From: Nitrospira sp. CG24B
GTDB taxonomy: Bacteria; Nitrospirota; Nitrospiria; Nitrospirales; Nitrospiraceae
Assembly (NCBI GenBank): GCA_002869845.2
Contig: NEWS02000004.1
Coordinates: 1,469,441-1,533,440, forward strand
DNA length: 64,000 bases
Direction of reading: 5' to 3'
Translations under genes and position numbers: made by a program
The notes under the pieces: model-generated
Database searches by the model: none
The model's input: only the letters and a program-made list of their open reading frames with translations
What the model was told of the DNA's origin: nothing
Shown: piece after piece, positions 9,242 through 19,446 of the stretch
Numbering within the stretch: the first letter of the stretch is position 1
Layout: each line of letters opens with the position of its first letter

Positions 9242-9547
9242 ATGCCACGGAAACTATTGATTCACGAACCTGGTGGGTTTCAAGTGCGACACCGCGCCCT
9301 TGGCATCTATCAAGGGAGTGCGATCGACCTCGCCTTCTGGCACCCGTCGTCAGGCATGCCCGAACACGGGCTCTGTCGATTTTCAACAAAAGCCAAGGCC
9401 CAGGCGTTGATCGATGCGTTCTCCTCTTCAGCCTGCACGGAACCGATGGATCAACATGATCTGACCATCGAGCCCTACGATCGCGCCGAACATGACCGCT
9501 TGATCAGTGACTATCCGCTGTCGTCTGCCTGGGAGATGCCTGCCTAG
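9242..9547 (+). CDS. Conserved hypothetical protein (101 aa)
   Basis: Starts at an ATG with AAGAGGGGG just upstream. Soluble, no signal peptide; the segment FHP/FWHPSSGMPEHGLCRFSTKAKAQALID suggests a small alpha/beta fold. No recognised family. It is divergent from lemA and isolated by strand. Its stop codon is immediately followed by the MITE-like repeat, whose left end starts at the next base. Confidence 0.65.
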   Translation: MPRKLLIHEPGGFQVRHRALGIYQGSAIDLAFWHPSSGMPEHGLCRFSTKAKAQALIDAFSSSACTEPMDQHDLTIEPYDRAEHDRLISDYPLSSAWEMPA

Positions 9548-9668
9548 CAGGATGCTGAAAAAGTCCGCTAGCAGCGTTCTCGCATCGCTCAGAGGCTCAA
9601 CGTACCGAATCGTACGTCTCGCCTCTTCACTCGCTGCGGCCTTGCTGGCTACCTTTTTGAGCATCCTG
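9548..9668. repeat. 121-bp MITE-like inverted-repeat element
   Basis: Left end CAGGATGCTGAAAAAGTC and right end CTTTTTGAGCATCCTG are inverted copies of each other (about 27 bp with few mismatches), and a smaller palindrome (CGTACCGAATCGTACG) lies in the middle. Both strands are open: an apparent plus-strand peptide MLKKSASSVLASLRG and a minus-strand MLKKVASKAAASEEA arise purely from the symmetry. I treat these as artefacts and not genes. No transposase is nearby, so movement, if any, would be in trans. Confidence 0.75.
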
Positions 9669-9762
9669 GGGTGTATCGTGTTGTACTTCTTTCTGTCATA
9701 TTTCAGCGGTGGTTGATGTATAAAATTGGGGGGCAGCAGACTGCTAGGCCGGGAAATCGAGG

Positions 9763-10287
9763 CTAGCCGGTGACGATCGGCTCGACAGCCTTGGAGAGGA
9801 CATTGGACGTGGAACCCGAATGTGAGTGGATGAAGGTGAGCAGACGTTTATTCTCTTGGGCCTTGCGGAGAAACTTGAAGGCGATGCCGCGGGCATTCAC
9901 GGACCGTACCATGGCCGCAACTTCGATGGGAGCTTCGTCATCGGCGAGGGCGATCTCCAGGTAGAAAATATCGTCAACCCGGACGTGGGTCTCGCTCTCA
10001 ATGATGCACCCGCCCAGGGAAAGGTCCAGCACGGTACCCTCGCCCCTCACTTTTCCGCCGGAAAACGATAAGCATAGACGGACAGGGATACGGAGATGTT
10101 CCCGGCGCTCAATTGGGTGAGAGGATCCCGCCGTGCTCACGCGTCGGGCGAGGAAACGATGGCGACAGTCTTGGCACTGGAACGGAACAATCCAAATGAG
10201 CGCCGCAACTAGTTCGCGCGGGGTCTGCGGTCGTGCCTGCACGACATCGCCCTTGTAACAGCGTGGGCAGATCACCTGGCGACTCAT
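9763..10287 (-). CDS. PilZ-domain protein with N-terminal zinc ribbon
   Basis: 174 residues. The N-terminal 45 residues carry two Cys pairs (CPRC at residues 8-11 and CQDC at 38-41), a zinc ribbon. From about residue 60 there is a PilZ domain with RREHLRIPV (RxxxR c-di-GMP motif) and DLSLGG (D/NxSxxG motif), so c-di-GMP binding is likely. The C-terminal end is a helical tail. It is probably a cytoplasmic effector whose target is unknown. It stands alone, with about 200 bp on the sdhB side. Confidence 0.85.
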   Translation of the reverse strand: MSRQVICPRCYKGDVVQARPQTPRELVAALIWIVPFQCQDCRHRFLARRVSTAGSSHPIERREHLRIPVRLCLSFSGGKVRGEGTVLDLSLGGCIIESETHVRVDDIFYLEIALADDEAPIEVAAMVRSVNARGIAFKFLRKAQENKRLLTFIHSHSGSTSNVLSKAVEPIVTG

Positions 10288-10485
10288 TCGATGTGCCTCT
10301 TTCTCATCTCCACCCCACCACCAGCCTATAACCGCACTATAAAGGCCTTCCCCCTACAGTCAAGCTGATTGCTATCTGGCGCAAAGTGGCTTCCAGCATG
10401 CTTTTACACCATGTGAGAGATTGGCGTCGGCATCGCGCTTGGTGGCAAATCGCAACGAGAAGAGACCCTGCCGTCAGCGTACCGC

Positions 10486-11274
10486 CTAGGCGGACTCTGC
10501 ATGGGGAGATTCCGGCTCAGCAGGAAGGCCGGATTCGACGACACCGGCTCGGACATATTCGCGATTGAGATTGGCAATGAAACGGACACTGATGCTTTTC
10601 GGGCAGACGGCTTCGCACTCATACTGATTGCCACACGAGCCAAACCCTTCTCGATCCATGGCCTCCAGCATTGCGCGCACACGATGCGTTCGCTCGGGCT
10701 TTCCTTGCGGCAAGATCGCCAAATGGGACACCTTGGCCGCCACAAACAGCATGGCCGAGGCATTCTTACATGCAGCGACACAGGCCCCACAACCAATACA
10801 GGACGCGGCATCCATCGCGGTTTCGGCCTGGTCCTTCCCGATCAATAAGACGTTCCCATCCACCGCCCCGCCGGTATTGGCGGAGATGTACCCACCTGCC
10901 TGCATGATCCGGTCAAGCGCGCATCGATCCACCACCAAATCTTTGATGATGGGAAACGCACGCGCACGCCACGGCTCAACCGTGATGACGGCTCCGTCGG
11001 GAAACCGCCGCATGTACAACTGACAGGTGGCCATGCCGCGGTCCGGGCCATGCGGGATTCCATTGATAACCAGGGAGCAACTTCCGCAGATGCCTTCACG
11101 GCAATCCTGCTCAAACGCTACCGGCTCTTCACCTTTGGCGATCAATCCCTGATTCACGCTATCGAGCATCTCTAAGAACGACATGCCGGAGCCGACGTCG
11201 TGAGCTTCATACGTCACAAACCGGCCTTTCTCGTCTGGACTCTTCTGGCGCCAAATTTTCAATGTGTACTTCAT
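10486..11274 (-). CDS. sdhB: Succinate dehydrogenase/fumarate reductase iron-sulfur subunit
   Basis: 262 residues. The N-terminal plant-type ferredoxin domain has CREGICGSC and a later Cys for the [2Fe-2S] cluster. The C-terminal domain has [11 protein letters not shown] for [4Fe-4S] and [12 protein letters not shown] for the third cluster. It transfers electrons between the flavoprotein and the quinone site in the membrane anchor. This sequence style with a single cytochrome b subunit is the type-B enzyme. It is third in the sdhC-sdhA-sdhB order, 57 bp after sdhA. Direction (SDH or FRD) cannot be told from the sequence. Confidence 0.95.
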   Translation of the reverse strand: MKYTLKIWRQKSPDEKGRFVTYEAHDVGSGMSFLEMLDSVNQGLIAKGEEPVAFEQDCREGICGSCSLVINGIPHGPDRGMATCQLYMRRFPDGAVITVEPWRARAFPIIKDLVVDRCALDRIMQAGGYISANTGGAVDGNVLLIGKDQAETAMDAASCIGCGACVAACKNASAMLFVAAKVSHLAILPQGKPERTHRVRAMLEAMDREGFGSCGNQYECEAVCPKSISVRFIANLNREYVRAGVVESGLPAEPESPHAESA

Positions 11275-11331
11275 GACCCGCCACCAGGCTTTCTCTTACT
11301 CTTTCCTCTACTCCCGCTCACCTCTCACCGA

Positions 11332-13245
11332 TTATTGGTAACTTCTCGTGGTCGGCTGCACGAATTCGAAGGCAAGGGGCTCCTTGTGCAAGATAGGGAC
11401 TGCATGCTCTCGGTACTCCCATGCGGCAACATGGGCAAAACAGGTATCGTCGCGCGTTGGTTCACCATCGGCCGTCTGATGCTCTTCGCGGAAATGCGCC
11501 CCGCACGACTCCTCCCGATGTACGGCATCGTGACAGAGCAGTTCAGCAAACTCGAGATAGTCAGCCACTCTCCCCGCATATTCCAGCTCTTGGTTGAAGG
11601 CTTCTCCTGATCCAGGAACCGCGACATTCCGCCAAAATTCTTCCCGTAGGGCCGGGATCGACCGCAGTGCCAGTTCAAGTCCTGCCTTGTTGCGAGACAT
11701 GCCGCAGTGATCCCATAAGAATTTGCCGACTTCGCGATGAAATGAGGCCGCGGTTCGACGGCCTTTCGCGTTCAGCAGGCGGCTGATCCTGCCCGTCACG
11801 CGCTGAAGCGCCGCGCGTGATTCCTTGTGATTTTCTCCAACCGGTAAGAGCTTCGCCGTCGCCAAATAATGACCGATCGTATAGGGCAGGATAAAATAAC
11901 CATCGGCGAGCCCTTGCATCAGAGAGCTGGCGCCGAGCCGGTTGGCGCCATGATCCGCAAAATTTGCTTCTCCAATCACGAAAAGTCCCGGGACAGCACT
12001 CATAAGATTGTAATCAACCCAAAGCCCCCCCATCGTATAGTGTGGCGCCGGATAAATCCGCATGGGGACGTGATAGGCATCTTCCCCTGTGATCCGATTA
12101 TACATGTCGAAGAGGTTGCCATAGCGCTCGTGGACGACATCCTGCCCCTGCCGTTCAATCACATCGGCAAAATCCAGGTACACGCCCTGACCTCCCGGGC
12201 CAACGCCATGGCCTTCGTCGCACACAGTCTTCACGGCACGGGACGCGATGTCTCGTGGCGCAAGATTGCCGAAACGTGGATACCGGCGTTCCAGAAAATA
12301 GTCGCGTTCTTCGGCGGGTATGTCGCCAGGAGGCCGGTGATCCGCCGCCATCTTCGGCACCCACAACCGTCCGTCGTTGCGGAGCGATTCGGACATCAGG
12401 GTCAACTTGGCCTGGTGTTCATCCCCTGGCGGGATCGCCGTGGGATGAATCTGCATAAAGCACGGATTCGCGAATGCGGCACCCTGTTTCCACGCTCGAT
12501 ACGTGGCCGTCACATTGCTGCCGCTCGCATTGGTCGACAGATAGTACACGTTGCTGTAACCGCCGGTCGCAAGAACCACGGCATGGGCCGTCTGGATACT
12601 CACCCGTCCCGTGACAAGATCACGCACCACGATTCCTCGGGCCTGACCGTCAATCACGATCAGATCGAGCATCTCGGTCCGAGGGTGCATCGTGACCTGT
12701 CCACGTTCAATCTGCCAGCAGAGCGCCGAATAGGCGCCCAAGAGCAGTTGCTGTCCGGTCTGTCCGCGACAGTAGAACGTCCGCGAGACTTGGACACCTC
12801 CAAACGATCGGTTGGCCAACTGCCCGCCATATTCACGGGCAAAAGGAACACCGAGAGCCACACATTGATCGATAATTTGTGCACTGACCTGGGCAAGCCG
12901 ATAGACATTCGCCTCTCGCGAACGAAAGTCTCCACCCTTGATCGTATCGTAAAACAGCCGAGCCACACTGTCCCCATCATCCTGATAATTTTTGGCGGCA
13001 TTGATCCCACCTTGCGCCGCAATACTGTGCGCACGGCGTGGACTATCCTGAAAACAAAAGCACTCGACCTGATAGCCGAGCTGTCCCAAGGTCGAGGCCG
13101 CGCTGGCTCCCGCAAGGCCGGTGCCCACGACGATGACCGTGATTCTCCGCTTGTTATTCGGACTCACTAATTTTTCGCTGAATCGATGTCGGTCCCATTT
13201 GGTTTCCAGCGGGCCGACAGGAATCTTCGGATCAAGTTTCATCAT
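11332..13245 (-). CDS. sdhA: Succinate dehydrogenase/fumarate reductase flavoprotein subunit
   Basis: 637 residues. FAD is bound by the N-terminal [17 protein letters not shown] fold and by covalent attachment at the His of [14 protein letters not shown]. The substrate-site stretch [11 protein letters not shown] is intact, as is the C-terminal helical domain. Two adjacent ATGs allow MMK or MKL; the first overlaps the sdhC stop as ATGA. Oxidises succinate in the cytoplasm (or reduces fumarate). Length and order match type-B enzymes. Confidence 0.95.
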   Translation of the reverse strand: MMKLDPKIPVGPLETKWDRHRFSEKLVSPNNKRRITVIVVGTGLAGASAASTLGQLGYQVECFCFQDSPRRAHSIAAQGGINAAKNYQDDGDSVARLFYDTIKGGDFRSREANVYRLAQVSAQIIDQCVALGVPFAREYGGQLANRSFGGVQVSRTFYCRGQTGQQLLLGAYSALCWQIERGQVTMHPRTEMLDLIVIDGQARGIVVRDLVTGRVSIQTAHAVVLATGGYSNVYYLSTNASGSNVTATYRAWKQGAAFANPCFMQIHPTAIPPGDEHQAKLTLMSESLRNDGRLWVPKMAADHRPPGDIPAEERDYFLERRYPRFGNLAPRDIASRAVKTVCDEGHGVGPGGQGVYLDFADVIERQGQDVVHERYGNLFDMYNRITGEDAYHVPMRIYPAPHYTMGGLWVDYNLMSAVPGLFVIGEANFADHGANRLGASSLMQGLADGYFILPYTIGHYLATAKLLPVGENHKESRAALQRVTGRISRLLNAKGRRTAASFHREVGKFLWDHCGMSRNKAGLELALRSIPALREEFWRNVAVPGSGEAFNQELEYAGRVADYLEFAELLCHDAVHREESCGAHFREEHQTADGEPTRDDTCFAHVAAWEYREHAVPILHKEPLAFEFVQPTTRSYQ

Positions 13246-13922
13246 CCGCGTACGATCCCCAAGAAGATGGCTAGGATGATGGCGACATTGCCAAGAACGA
13301 CCAACAGCGCGACCGTGGGACCCGCGACCTTGAAGAGTCGGTTGAATGCGGCATGTTCAAGCCCCAAGGTCTGTAAACTGCTGGTGACGGCATGGTTCAG
13401 ATGCAAGCCCAGCCCCAGCTGACCCGTCAAGTAACACGCCACGATAAATGGATTCTGAAACGCGTGGACGATCTTCCCATACACATCACGATGTCCTTCG
13501 GTGTCGAGGCGATCGGCAGAAGAGGGATCGATGACTCCGGCCGTCAGATGCAACAAGTGGAATAGGATAAAGAGTAAGAGTACAAGGCCGGAGGCGGCCA
13601 TGGTGCGGGACGCAAACGATGCTTGGCGATACTCGCGAACCGCATAGGAGACCGGGCGAGCACGACGATTTCGCAAAGTCAACTGGATCGCCAGGACGAT
13701 GTGAAGGACCGCAAGGCTCAGCAACCCGATACGGGCGGTCCATAGAAAGATCGGCATATCCCGGAGCATTGCTGCATAGCCATTGAGCGCATGGGATCCT
13801 TCGAATACTTGTAGGTTTCCCAACATGTGAATAATCACATAGAGAACGAGCCCCAGCCCGCTTAGGGCCATGACGACTTTACGGCCGACTGAGGACTGGA
13901 AATGGTGAGACGGGTGTGCCAT
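13242..13922 (-). CDS. sdhC: Succinate dehydrogenase/fumarate reductase cytochrome b subunit (type B)
   Basis: 226 residues with five predicted membrane helices. Conserved His residues occur in [26 protein letters not shown] and HLNHAVTSS, enough for two haem b groups as in type-B anchors, and there is no separate sdhD. It anchors SdhAB to the inner membrane and reacts with menaquinone or ubiquinone. First gene of the operon; 130 bp of non-coding sequence separate it from the receiver-GGDEF gene downstream. Confidence 0.93.
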   Translation of the reverse strand: MAHPSHHFQSSVGRKVVMALSGLGLVLYVIIHMLGNLQVFEGSHALNGYAAMLRDMPIFLWTARIGLLSLAVLHIVLAIQLTLRNRRARPVSYAVREYRQASFASRTMAASGLVLLLFILFHLLHLTAGVIDPSSADRLDTEGHRDVYGKIVHAFQNPFIVACYLTGQLGLGLHLNHAVTSSLQTLGLEHAAFNRLFKVAGPTVALLVVLGNVAIILAIFLGIVRG

Positions 13923-14051
13923 CCGCGATCATTATACACCGCTTGGATTCACGAAGACTCACGGGAACGATGGAGAGGTGCCCTGACACACGAAGATACA
14001 GCGGCGGAGTGCGTTGCGCTCGCTGAGTAGTCGCACGTACTAAGGATGTTA

Positions 14052-15296
14052 TCAAGCGTTCGGCGGTCCAGACCGTGGCGTCACTCGCTTAGCTTGGAGC
14101 TCCCGGGGCTCGGACGAATGCATCTCTGGGACAAGCACGGCGAGCGCCATGACACAATTCCGCCCACCTTCCTTGGCAGCATAGAGCGCCTTGTCCGCTT
14201 GATCGATCAGCTCCAACGGCGTCCGTGCTCCAAACGCGACGGCTGACACCCCGATGCTCACCGTCAGTGTCAAACCAGACACCATTCGAAGCCGGCTGCC
14301 CGCCTCAGCCCCAACACGTATTCGCAAACGTTCCGCCAGATCCGTCGCTTCGGCCAGCGTCGTGCGAGGGAACATCAGACAGAACTCTTCTCCTCCATAG
14401 CGCCCGACCGTGTCCGTCAACCGCAACCCCGCGGAGAGACAGTTGGCGACTGCTTGGATGGCTTGATCGCCGATGGCATGTCCATATTGATCATTCACAC
14501 GCTTGAAGTGATCAATATCGACCATCACACAACAGAGATCGCTTCCGTGCTCGCGGCTCTCCGCAAACGCTTTCTCAAACAGCGCGTAGAACGCACGGCG
14601 GTTCAGACATCCGGTGAGCGGATCGCGCGAGGCCAAACGCTCCAACTCGCCATTTTGCCGCAAGATTTCTGTCTGCGCCGACTCAAGATTTACCACGGTT
14701 CGCATCAGGGCGCCGTTGATATCCGTGAGTTGCTGGTTCGCGCGCTGGAGCTCCGCTGTGCGTTCCTCGACCAAACGACTCAACTCATACAGCTGTCCAA
14801 CAGCCTTATTCGCCAAGTCCCATTTCCAGCAGAGCGCGGTGGCGAGCTGTAAGGCTTCAATGCCGTTAAATGGCTTCTGCAGAATGAGTAACTTATCGGT
14901 TCTCCCTATCCGTTCTCTGATTTCTTCCCAAGGCTGATCGGAATAGGCCGTGCAGACGACTACCTGCAATCTGGAATCCGCTTTCCAGAGATGTTCGATG
15001 GTTTCCAGTCCATCCCACCCAGGCGGCATCCGCATATCGACAAAGGCGACCGCATAAGGACGGTCCTCGCTCCTTGCGGTCTCCATTGCGGTAAGTGCCG
15101 CCTGACCTTGATCGACGCAATCAACCTGGAAAGATTCATGGGATGGGACAGGGATCGATCCCCCGAATAGCGCGGAACGAGCCAGCCCGAAGGCCTCCAA
15201 TCCCGTCTCGGATTGAAGTATGCTCCGGAAGTCGTCATGGATCGATGGATTGTCGTCCACAACGAGAACGCGTCGATTGAAACTACCCGTCGACAC
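14052..15296 (-). CDS. Long-receiver response regulator with GGDEF (diguanylate cyclase) output
   Basis: 414 residues from a GTG with AGGAG ten bases upstream. The receiver has the acidic pair Asp14/Asp15, phospho-acceptor Asp87 in [13 protein letters not shown] and Lys141 in LQKPF. The acceptor is about 30 residues later than in ordinary receivers because of an insertion after helix 1. A coiled coil (about 165-220) leads to a GGDEF domain with GGEEF at 301-305 and an intact inhibitory RLTD site (292-295) five residues before it, so active, feedback-inhibited c-di-GMP synthesis is expected. Last gene of the run; it is the only non-kinase output of the first array. Confidence 0.92.
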   Translation of the reverse strand: MSTGSFNRRVLVVDDNPSIHDDFRSILQSETGLEAFGLARSALFGGSIPVPSHESFQVDCVDQGQAALTAMETARSEDRPYAVAFVDMRMPPGWDGLETIEHLWKADSRLQVVVCTAYSDQPWEEIRERIGRTDKLLILQKPFNGIEALQLATALCWKWDLANKAVGQLYELSRLVEERTAELQRANQQLTDINGALMRTVVNLESAQTEILRQNGELERLASRDPLTGCLNRRAFYALFEKAFAESREHGSDLCCVMVDIDHFKRVNDQYGHAIGDQAIQAVANCLSAGLRLTDTVGRYGGEEFCLMFPRTTLAEATDLAERLRIRVGAEAGSRLRMVSGLTLTVSIGVSAVAFGARTPLELIDQADKALYAAKEGGRNCVMALAVLVPEMHSSEPRELQAKRVTPRSGPPNA

Positions 15297-15341
15297 TCGT
15301 CACAACTCCTCTATTCTCACGTCTCTTCACGAGGCTAGGCC

Positions 15342-16607
15342 TTAGACCACCTTCGCCAACACCGTCTGGGCGGAAGGCTTTTGGAGTTGAATCGTGCACC
15401 AAAACGTCGATCCTTGCCCAAGGACACTGTCGACACCTACGATCCCCCCCATCATGTGCGCCAGCTGCTTGACAATGGCGAGCCCAAGTCCTGTCCCGCC
15501 ATACTTGCGCGTGGTACTGCCGTCAGCCTGTGTAAACGGTGTAAAGAGCTTGGCTTGGACGGCGGGCTCGATGCCGATGCCTGTGTCCCGCACTTTCAGA
15601 CAAAGCGTTGTCGCATCGACAGTATCCTCAGCGACCGACACGTGGAGGGCGATTTCTCCCTGGGTCGTGAATTTGATGGCATTGCCCAACAGGTTGGTCA
15701 AGATCTGCCGAATGCGCACCGGGTCACCTCCGTATTCCGGAAGGAGATTGTCAGCGAGCACAACCGTCAGCCTCAGCCCCTTGCGCTCAATGGGGCCGGA
15801 AAATAGTTCCAGGATATCTTTCACAAGCTGGCGCAGATCGAACCCGATGCTTTCGAGCTTGAGTTTTCCTGATTCAATCCTCGAGATATCGAGGATATCA
15901 TTGATGACTTGCAACAGCGCCATCCCGGATTTGTGGACAGTCTCAATGTATCGACGCTGCTTGTCGTTCAGAGGTGTCTTCAGCAGCAGTTCACTCATCC
16001 CGAGAATACCGTTCATGGGCGTGCGAATTTCGTGGCTCACGTTGGCAAGGAATTGCGACTTCGCGACATTGGCAGCCTCGGCCGCTTCTAACCGTTGGCG
16101 CGCCTGACGCGCCAGCTTCCACTTGGAGGTGAGGGAGGCGGCCAATTGCGAGACCTCCACACTGGAAAATGGTTTTTGCAGAATCAGGAGACGGTCGTCG
16201 CAGCCCAATCGGCGAATGATGTCGTCCCAGGAATGGTCGGTGTAGGCCGTGCAGATGACCGTCTGAATCTCGGGATCAACCTCCCACATACGCTCGATGG
16301 TCTCCAGCCCATCCCATCCCGGAGGCATCCGCATGTCCACAAACGCCACCGCATATGGCCGTCCTTCTCGGCGCGCCATTTCCACGAGGGCCAGCGCGGC
16401 TTGCCCCTGATCTGCATAATCCAGTTCAAACTGCACAAGAGCCTTCTGAAACGATTCGCCCCCAAATAACGACGCGCGTGCTTCATCCAGCCCCTGTGTC
16501 TCCGTTCCCGGTTGAAGAATTTTGCGAAAATCCTCGTGGATCGAGCGATTGTCATCAATGACCAAGACTCGAAGGTGCTGACGATGCTTGTCGATATCCG
16601 TATTCAT
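15342..16607 (-). CDS. Hybrid protein: long receiver + histidine kinase
   Basis: 421 residues. Receiver with Asp91 ([13 protein letters not shown]) and Lys145; then a HisKA domain with phosphorylatable His192 ([12 protein letters not shown]); then a HATPase_c domain with N box (LLGNAIKFT), G1 box (DTGIGI) and G2 box (GGTGLGLAI). There is no sensor domain or membrane segment, so it must be driven by its receiver or by partner proteins in the cytoplasm. It is 36 bp behind the REC-kinase-REC gene. Sequence is close to the neighbouring long receivers, indicating tandem duplication. Confidence 0.93.
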   Translation of the reverse strand: MNTDIDKHRQHLRVLVIDDNRSIHEDFRKILQPGTETQGLDEARASLFGGESFQKALVQFELDYADQGQAALALVEMARREGRPYAVAFVDMRMPPGWDGLETIERMWEVDPEIQTVICTAYTDHSWDDIIRRLGCDDRLLILQKPFSSVEVSQLAASLTSKWKLARQARQRLEAAEAANVAKSQFLANVSHEIRTPMNGILGMSELLLKTPLNDKQRRYIETVHKSGMALLQVINDILDISRIESGKLKLESIGFDLRQLVKDILELFSGPIERKGLRLTVVLADNLLPEYGGDPVRIRQILTNLLGNAIKFTTQGEIALHVSVAEDTVDATTLCLKVRDTGIGIEPAVQAKLFTPFTQADGSTTRKYGGTGLGLAIVKQLAHMMGGIVGVDSVLGQGSTFWCTIQLQKPSAQTVLAKVV

Positions 16608-16643
16608 ACAGCTCTCTCTGACTGTGCCAACCAGCGATGCCGC

Positions 16644-18533
16644 TTAGGCGGCACGGGAACCAATGGTAGGTAACCACTGGTGGACCGCCTTCTGTATCTC
16701 TTTGAGCCCCACCGGTTTTGGCAGGAAACCGTCCATCCCTCCAGCAATACACGCAGTTTCAACAGTACTCACTGCGTAACCGGACAATGCGAGAATCGTG
16801 ACAGGCCTACCGTCCCCTCTCGTAAATCCTCGACGACGGATTTCTGCTGTCGCAGTCAATCCATCCATCTCCGGCATTTCGCAGTCCATAAGGACCAGGT
16901 CGTATGGGCGCCTCTCAAGCGCCTGGATCGCTTCTCGACCCGTACCCGCCGTATCGGCTGATTCCCCGCAGAGCTCCAGCATGCGAAGAAAGACCTCTTG
17001 GTTCGTTGGATTATCTTCAGCCAAGAGGATACGCGCACGTGACCGTGGCTTGGAGGAATGGACGCCCGGGATCCTATCTTGGTTCCTAGTGATGAATACG
17101 TCAGACGTCGAGTGGTCATCCACCTGCTTGCGCTCTAGACCAGCTCGGTCGCTCGCGCTCACCTTCTCAAGACAGACCGTAAACCAAAACGTGGAACCGT
17201 TTCCTGGGATACTGGTGAGACCGACGTCTCCACCCATCAAGGAGACAAGTCGTTGAACAATCGCGAGGCCTAAACCTGTCCCTCCGTACCGCCTCGTCAT
17301 CGACCCATCAACCTGAGCGAATGGATCGAAAATTTTCTGCTGCGCCTCCAGAGGAATACCGATTCCGGTATCGCACACCGTCATTTTGAATAAGACCTTC
17401 TCCTGTCGATCCTCGAGACGCGCAACATGGATCAGGATGCCTCCTCGTTCCGTAAATTTCATGGCATTGCTCACGAGGTTCATCAGAATCTGCCGAAGGC
17501 GCAAGCTGTCCCCTCGCCACACAGCAGGTAACTCGGGGTCGATCTGACATTCTACACTGAGCCCCTTTCGTCGCGAGGGTTCATGGAATAGACCAGCAAC
17601 GTCCTGCACGGTTGCAACCAGGTCAAATCCCGCGATGTGGAGGTCCATCTTGTCCTCATCGATCTTGGACAAGTCGAGAATGTCGTTGATGATCTGAAGC
17701 AACTGCTCGCCGGAATGATGGATGGTTTGGACGTAATGACGCTGCCGGTCGTTCAACGAGGTTGAGAAAAGCAGCTCATTCATGCCGAGCATCGCGTTCA
17801 TGGGCGTCCGGATCTCATGGCTCATACGGGCTAAGAACTGTGACTTGGCCTGATTGGCCTTATCCGCCGCCACCTTGGCCTCTTTAAGGGCCTCGACCAT
17901 TTTCTGTAATTCATCGTTGCGCTGTTGGAGCTCAGCCGTCCGTGCAGCTACCTGTTGCTCGAGATGCTGGTTCGTCGCCTGGAGTTCTCGATTGCGGGCA
18001 TTGACCTGTGCAACGAGATCTTCGATCTGTGACCGGATGTCCCGTCCCAACTCCCACTTCCTGGTCAGCGATGCGGCAATCTGTTGGACCTCAATGGAAT
18101 CGAACGGCTTCCGAAGGATGAGCAACCGGTCGCTCATTTCGAGCCGTCCGGCAATCTCCGCCCACGAATGGTCTGAATAGGCCGTACAGATAACCACTTG
18201 AAGCCGTCCGTCCGCCTCCCAGAGCCGTTCGATGGTTTCCAAGCCGTCCCACCCCGGCGGCATCCGCATATCGACAAACGCCACCGCATACGGACGTCCT
18301 TCCCTTCGCGCCATGTCTACCAGGGCCAACGCGGCTTGTCCTTGATCCGCATAATCCAGTTCGAACCGGTCCAGCGCTTCTACAAGTGGCGTGTCTCCGA
18401 ACAGCGTCGCCCGTGCGCGATAGAGCCCCTCTTCCTCAGCTGGCGCTTCAAGGATTCTGCGAAAATCCTCATGGATAGCCCGATTGTCGTCGACGACCAA
18501 GATTCGAAGGTTTTTATTGTTGGCGCCCATCAT
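16644..18533 (-). CDS. Hybrid protein: long receiver + histidine kinase + C-terminal receiver
   Basis: 629 residues. The N-terminal long receiver has Asp88 ([13 protein letters not shown]). A coiled coil follows (about 165-230), then HisKA with His239 ([13 protein letters not shown]) and HATPase_c ([23 protein letters not shown]). A second, ordinary-length receiver starts near 499, with acceptor Asp550 ([11 protein letters not shown]) and LPKPVG near the end. This gives three phosphorylation sites in a cytoplasmic protein without a sensor domain. Two ATGs in a row; the first is used here. 49 bp after the receiver-DHp gene. Confidence 0.93.
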   Translation of the reverse strand: MMGANNKNLRILVVDDNRAIHEDFRRILEAPAEEEGLYRARATLFGDTPLVEALDRFELDYADQGQAALALVDMARREGRPYAVAFVDMRMPPGWDGLETIERLWEADGRLQVVICTAYSDHSWAEIAGRLEMSDRLLILRKPFDSIEVQQIAASLTRKWELGRDIRSQIEDLVAQVNARNRELQATNQHLEQQVAARTAELQQRNDELQKMVEALKEAKVAADKANQAKSQFLARMSHEIRTPMNAMLGMNELLFSTSLNDRQRHYVQTIHHSGEQLLQIINDILDLSKIDEDKMDLHIAGFDLVATVQDVAGLFHEPSRRKGLSVECQIDPELPAVWRGDSLRLRQILMNLVSNAMKFTERGGILIHVARLEDRQEKVLFKMTVCDTGIGIPLEAQQKIFDPFAQVDGSMTRRYGGTGLGLAIVQRLVSLMGGDVGLTSIPGNGSTFWFTVCLEKVSASDRAGLERKQVDDHSTSDVFITRNQDRIPGVHSSKPRSRARILLAEDNPTNQEVFLRMLELCGESADTAGTGREAIQALERRPYDLVLMDCEMPEMDGLTATAEIRRRGFTRGDGRPVTILALSGYAVSTVETACIAGGMDGFLPKPVGLKEIQKAVHQWLPTIGSRAA

Positions 18534-18582
18534 CCGTCATGTCCTTCTGTCCGCTGAGAGGAGGAGCATTTTTGCTCAGGCC

Positions 18583-19446
18583 TTAGGTCTGAGTTTCTTG
18601 TCTTCCACCCGCCATGAACACATGCATATCATTGATGAGAGAAAGGAGATCCTGCGCGCACCGTTGGAGTGTCATCGCATGCTCACGCTGGCCGGGACTC
18701 AGAGGACTATCCAGCAAGAGATGCACTTTCCTGACGAGTTCATTCATCGGGGTCAGAATTTCATGGCTCATAATCGCGAGAAATTCTTCCTTCTGACGGA
18801 GGGTCGCCTCAAGATCGTTCCGAGAAGGAGCTGGCAGTATGTCCGCAGCCCGACTGACAATATTTGCTTGCAGACGCTCATTCGCCTCCCGCAACTCGGC
18901 TGTTCGTTGACTCACGCTGAACGCAAGACTGTCAATCTGCAGTTTGACAGAGCGTGCCAGATTCCATTTCTTTGTCAGCGCGTTCGCGATTTGAACAACC
19001 TCGATGCTGTTGAAGGGCTTCATCAGAATGAGCAGCTTGTCGGTGTCTCCGATACGCCGACTTACATCTTCCCATGGATGATCAGAATACGCGGAACAAA
19101 TCACGATTTGAACATCAGGATCGGCATACCACAGATGCTCGATGGTCTCGAGTCCATCCCATCCCGGCGGCATCCGCATGTCCACAAATGCCACCGCATA
19201 GGGATTCCCTCTTTGATAAGCATTCTGAGCCAGACCAAAGCCCTCACGCCCCTGGCTCGCGAAGTCCAGCTCATAGCGTATTTGTGATGGAAGCGTCGGA
19301 ACCTCTCCAAACAAGGCTGCCCGAGCTTGAGCCAATGAATCGGAATCGGCGAGCGGCATCAGGATCTTACGGAAGTCTTCATGGATGTTCGCGTTATCGT
19401 CAATGACGAGAATGCGCCGATTGTCGGTAGCCTGATCGCTGTTCAT
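18583..19446 (-). CDS. Long receiver fused to a kinase dimerisation domain without ATPase domain
   Basis: 287 residues from the ATG at 19446, which overlaps the kinase stop as ATGA. Receiver with Asp89 and Lys143; coiled coil; then a HisKA-like helix pair with His228 (IMSHEILTPMNEL, where most kinases have HEIRTPMN). The protein ends about 60 residues later at QETQT, with no HATPase_c region. It therefore cannot autophosphorylate and could serve as a phosphotransfer hairpin in the relay (inference). A broken copy of its 3' end lies at 30756-30870. Confidence 0.88.
   Translation of the reverse strand: MNSDQATDNRRILVIDDNANIHEDFRKILMPLADSDSLAQARAALFGEVPTLPSQIRYELDFASQGREGFGLAQNAYQRGNPYAVAFVDMRMPPGWDGLETIEHLWYADPDVQIVICSAYSDHPWEDVSRRIGDTDKLLILMKPFNSIEVVQIANALTKKWNLARSVKLQIDSLAFSVSQRTAELREANERLQANIVSRAADILPAPSRNDLEATLRQKEEFLAIMSHEILTPMNELVRKVHLLLDSPLSPGQREHAMTLQRCAQDLLSLINDMHVFMAGGRQETQT

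Noticed and set aside
9507..9716. 69-codon frame starting inside the 101-aa gene
   Set aside because: Created by the symmetry of the MITE-like element; the minus-strand frame across the same element has the same origin.
11869..13170. 433-codon open frame on the plus strand
   Set aside because: Entirely antisense to sdhA, which has all catalytic motifs; no family features in the antisense translation.
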